7,188 nt of DNA from Pseudomonadota bacterium (GTDB lineage Bacteria > Pseudomonadota > Gammaproteobacteria > Burkholderiales > Ferrovaceae), in contig JAJZHV010000055.1 of the NCBI GenBank assembly GCA_021804345.1, forward strand, positions 1 to 7,188, in the 5' to 3' direction. Both the position numbers and the translations under genes were made by a program. Position 1 is the stretch's first letter, and every line of letters begins with the position of its first letter. Under the pieces are notes generated by a model, which did not search any database, was not told the DNA's origin, and worked only from the letters and a program-made list of their open reading frames with translations. Below, piece by piece: positions 7,113 to 7,188 of the stretch.

Positions 7113-7188
7113 GCGGCCTTCACCCGCAGTCCGACCTGATTGGCGCAGGTGGAAAAACCAGGAAATGACGTGGCTACATTGGCACAAT
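7109..7188 (-). CDS. aroA: 3-phosphoshikimate 1-carboxyvinyltransferase (EPSP synthase), last 25 codons
   Basis: Only the C-terminal end is inside the window. On the minus strand the frame from 7186 reads CANVATSFPGF...NQVGLRVKAA and stops at TGA 7111-7109. The segment matches the EPSP synthase C-terminus as remembered, in which a (D/E)CxxTSFPxF motif precedes the last helix; here an alanine-asparagine-valine linker gives CANVATSFPGF. The enzyme joins PEP to shikimate-3-phosphate in aromatic amino acid synthesis. The stop overlaps the cmk ATG as ATGA, and the cmk ribosome site lies within these codons. The assignment is supported by aroA-cmk-rpsA synteny; too little protein is present to judge the rest of the enzyme. 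Confidence 0.88.
   Translation of the reverse strand, partial: CANVATSFPGFSTCANQVGLRVKAA

Noticed and set aside
7113..7187. N-terminal extension of cmk upstream of ATG 7112
   Set aside because: These codons are the out-of-frame reading of the aroA C-terminus. Cytidylate kinases begin just before the P-loop, and a ribosome site precedes ATG 7112.

Overview
The window is an ordinary-looking stretch of a Gram-negative proteobacterial chromosome. Every gene lies on the minus strand, so transcription runs from high to low coordinates. The gene order aroA-cmk-rpsA-ihfB-lapA-lapB-pyrF-ugd-hldA/rfaE1, and protein details such as the S1 C-terminal tail, point to a betaproteobacterium. This placement rests on synteny and remembered family features, not on a search, and the genus is not identifiable from the window.

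Layout in transcription order: (1) the last 25 codons of aroA (shikimate pathway) enter at the right edge and overlap the cmk start by 4 nt (ATGA). (2) cmk (CMP/dCMP kinase) follows. (3) A 127-nt leader precedes rpsA (ribosomal protein S1, six S1 domains); it carries an 8-bp inverted repeat and a possible anti-Shine-Dalgarno segment. (4) ihfB (IHF beta) starts 9 nt after rpsA, and its Shine-Dalgarno overlaps the rpsA stop codon. (5) An 11-bp perfect hairpin separates ihfB from lapA. (6) lapA and lapB are the LPS-assembly/LpxC-control membrane proteins. (7) pyrF (OMP decarboxylase) follows after 84 nt. (8) ugd (UDP-glucose 6-dehydrogenase) overlaps the pyrF stop by 4 nt. (9) The N-terminal 156 codons of hldA/rfaE1 (heptose-7-phosphate kinase) run off the left edge.

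Functionally, the right half is translation, nucleotide and chromosome-architecture housekeeping. The left half groups envelope functions: LapA/LapB set LPS synthesis through LpxC stability, Ugd supplies UDP-glucuronate, HldA supplies ADP-heptose precursors, and PyrF feeds the UMP/UTP pool that nucleotide sugars draw on. Several genes appear translationally coupled. No gap between genes exceeds 130 bases. I see no mobile element, CRISPR array, tRNA, rRNA, prophage or clear sign of horizontal transfer, and no candidate for a novel system. The most useful second looks are the rpsA leader and the ihfB-lapA hairpin.
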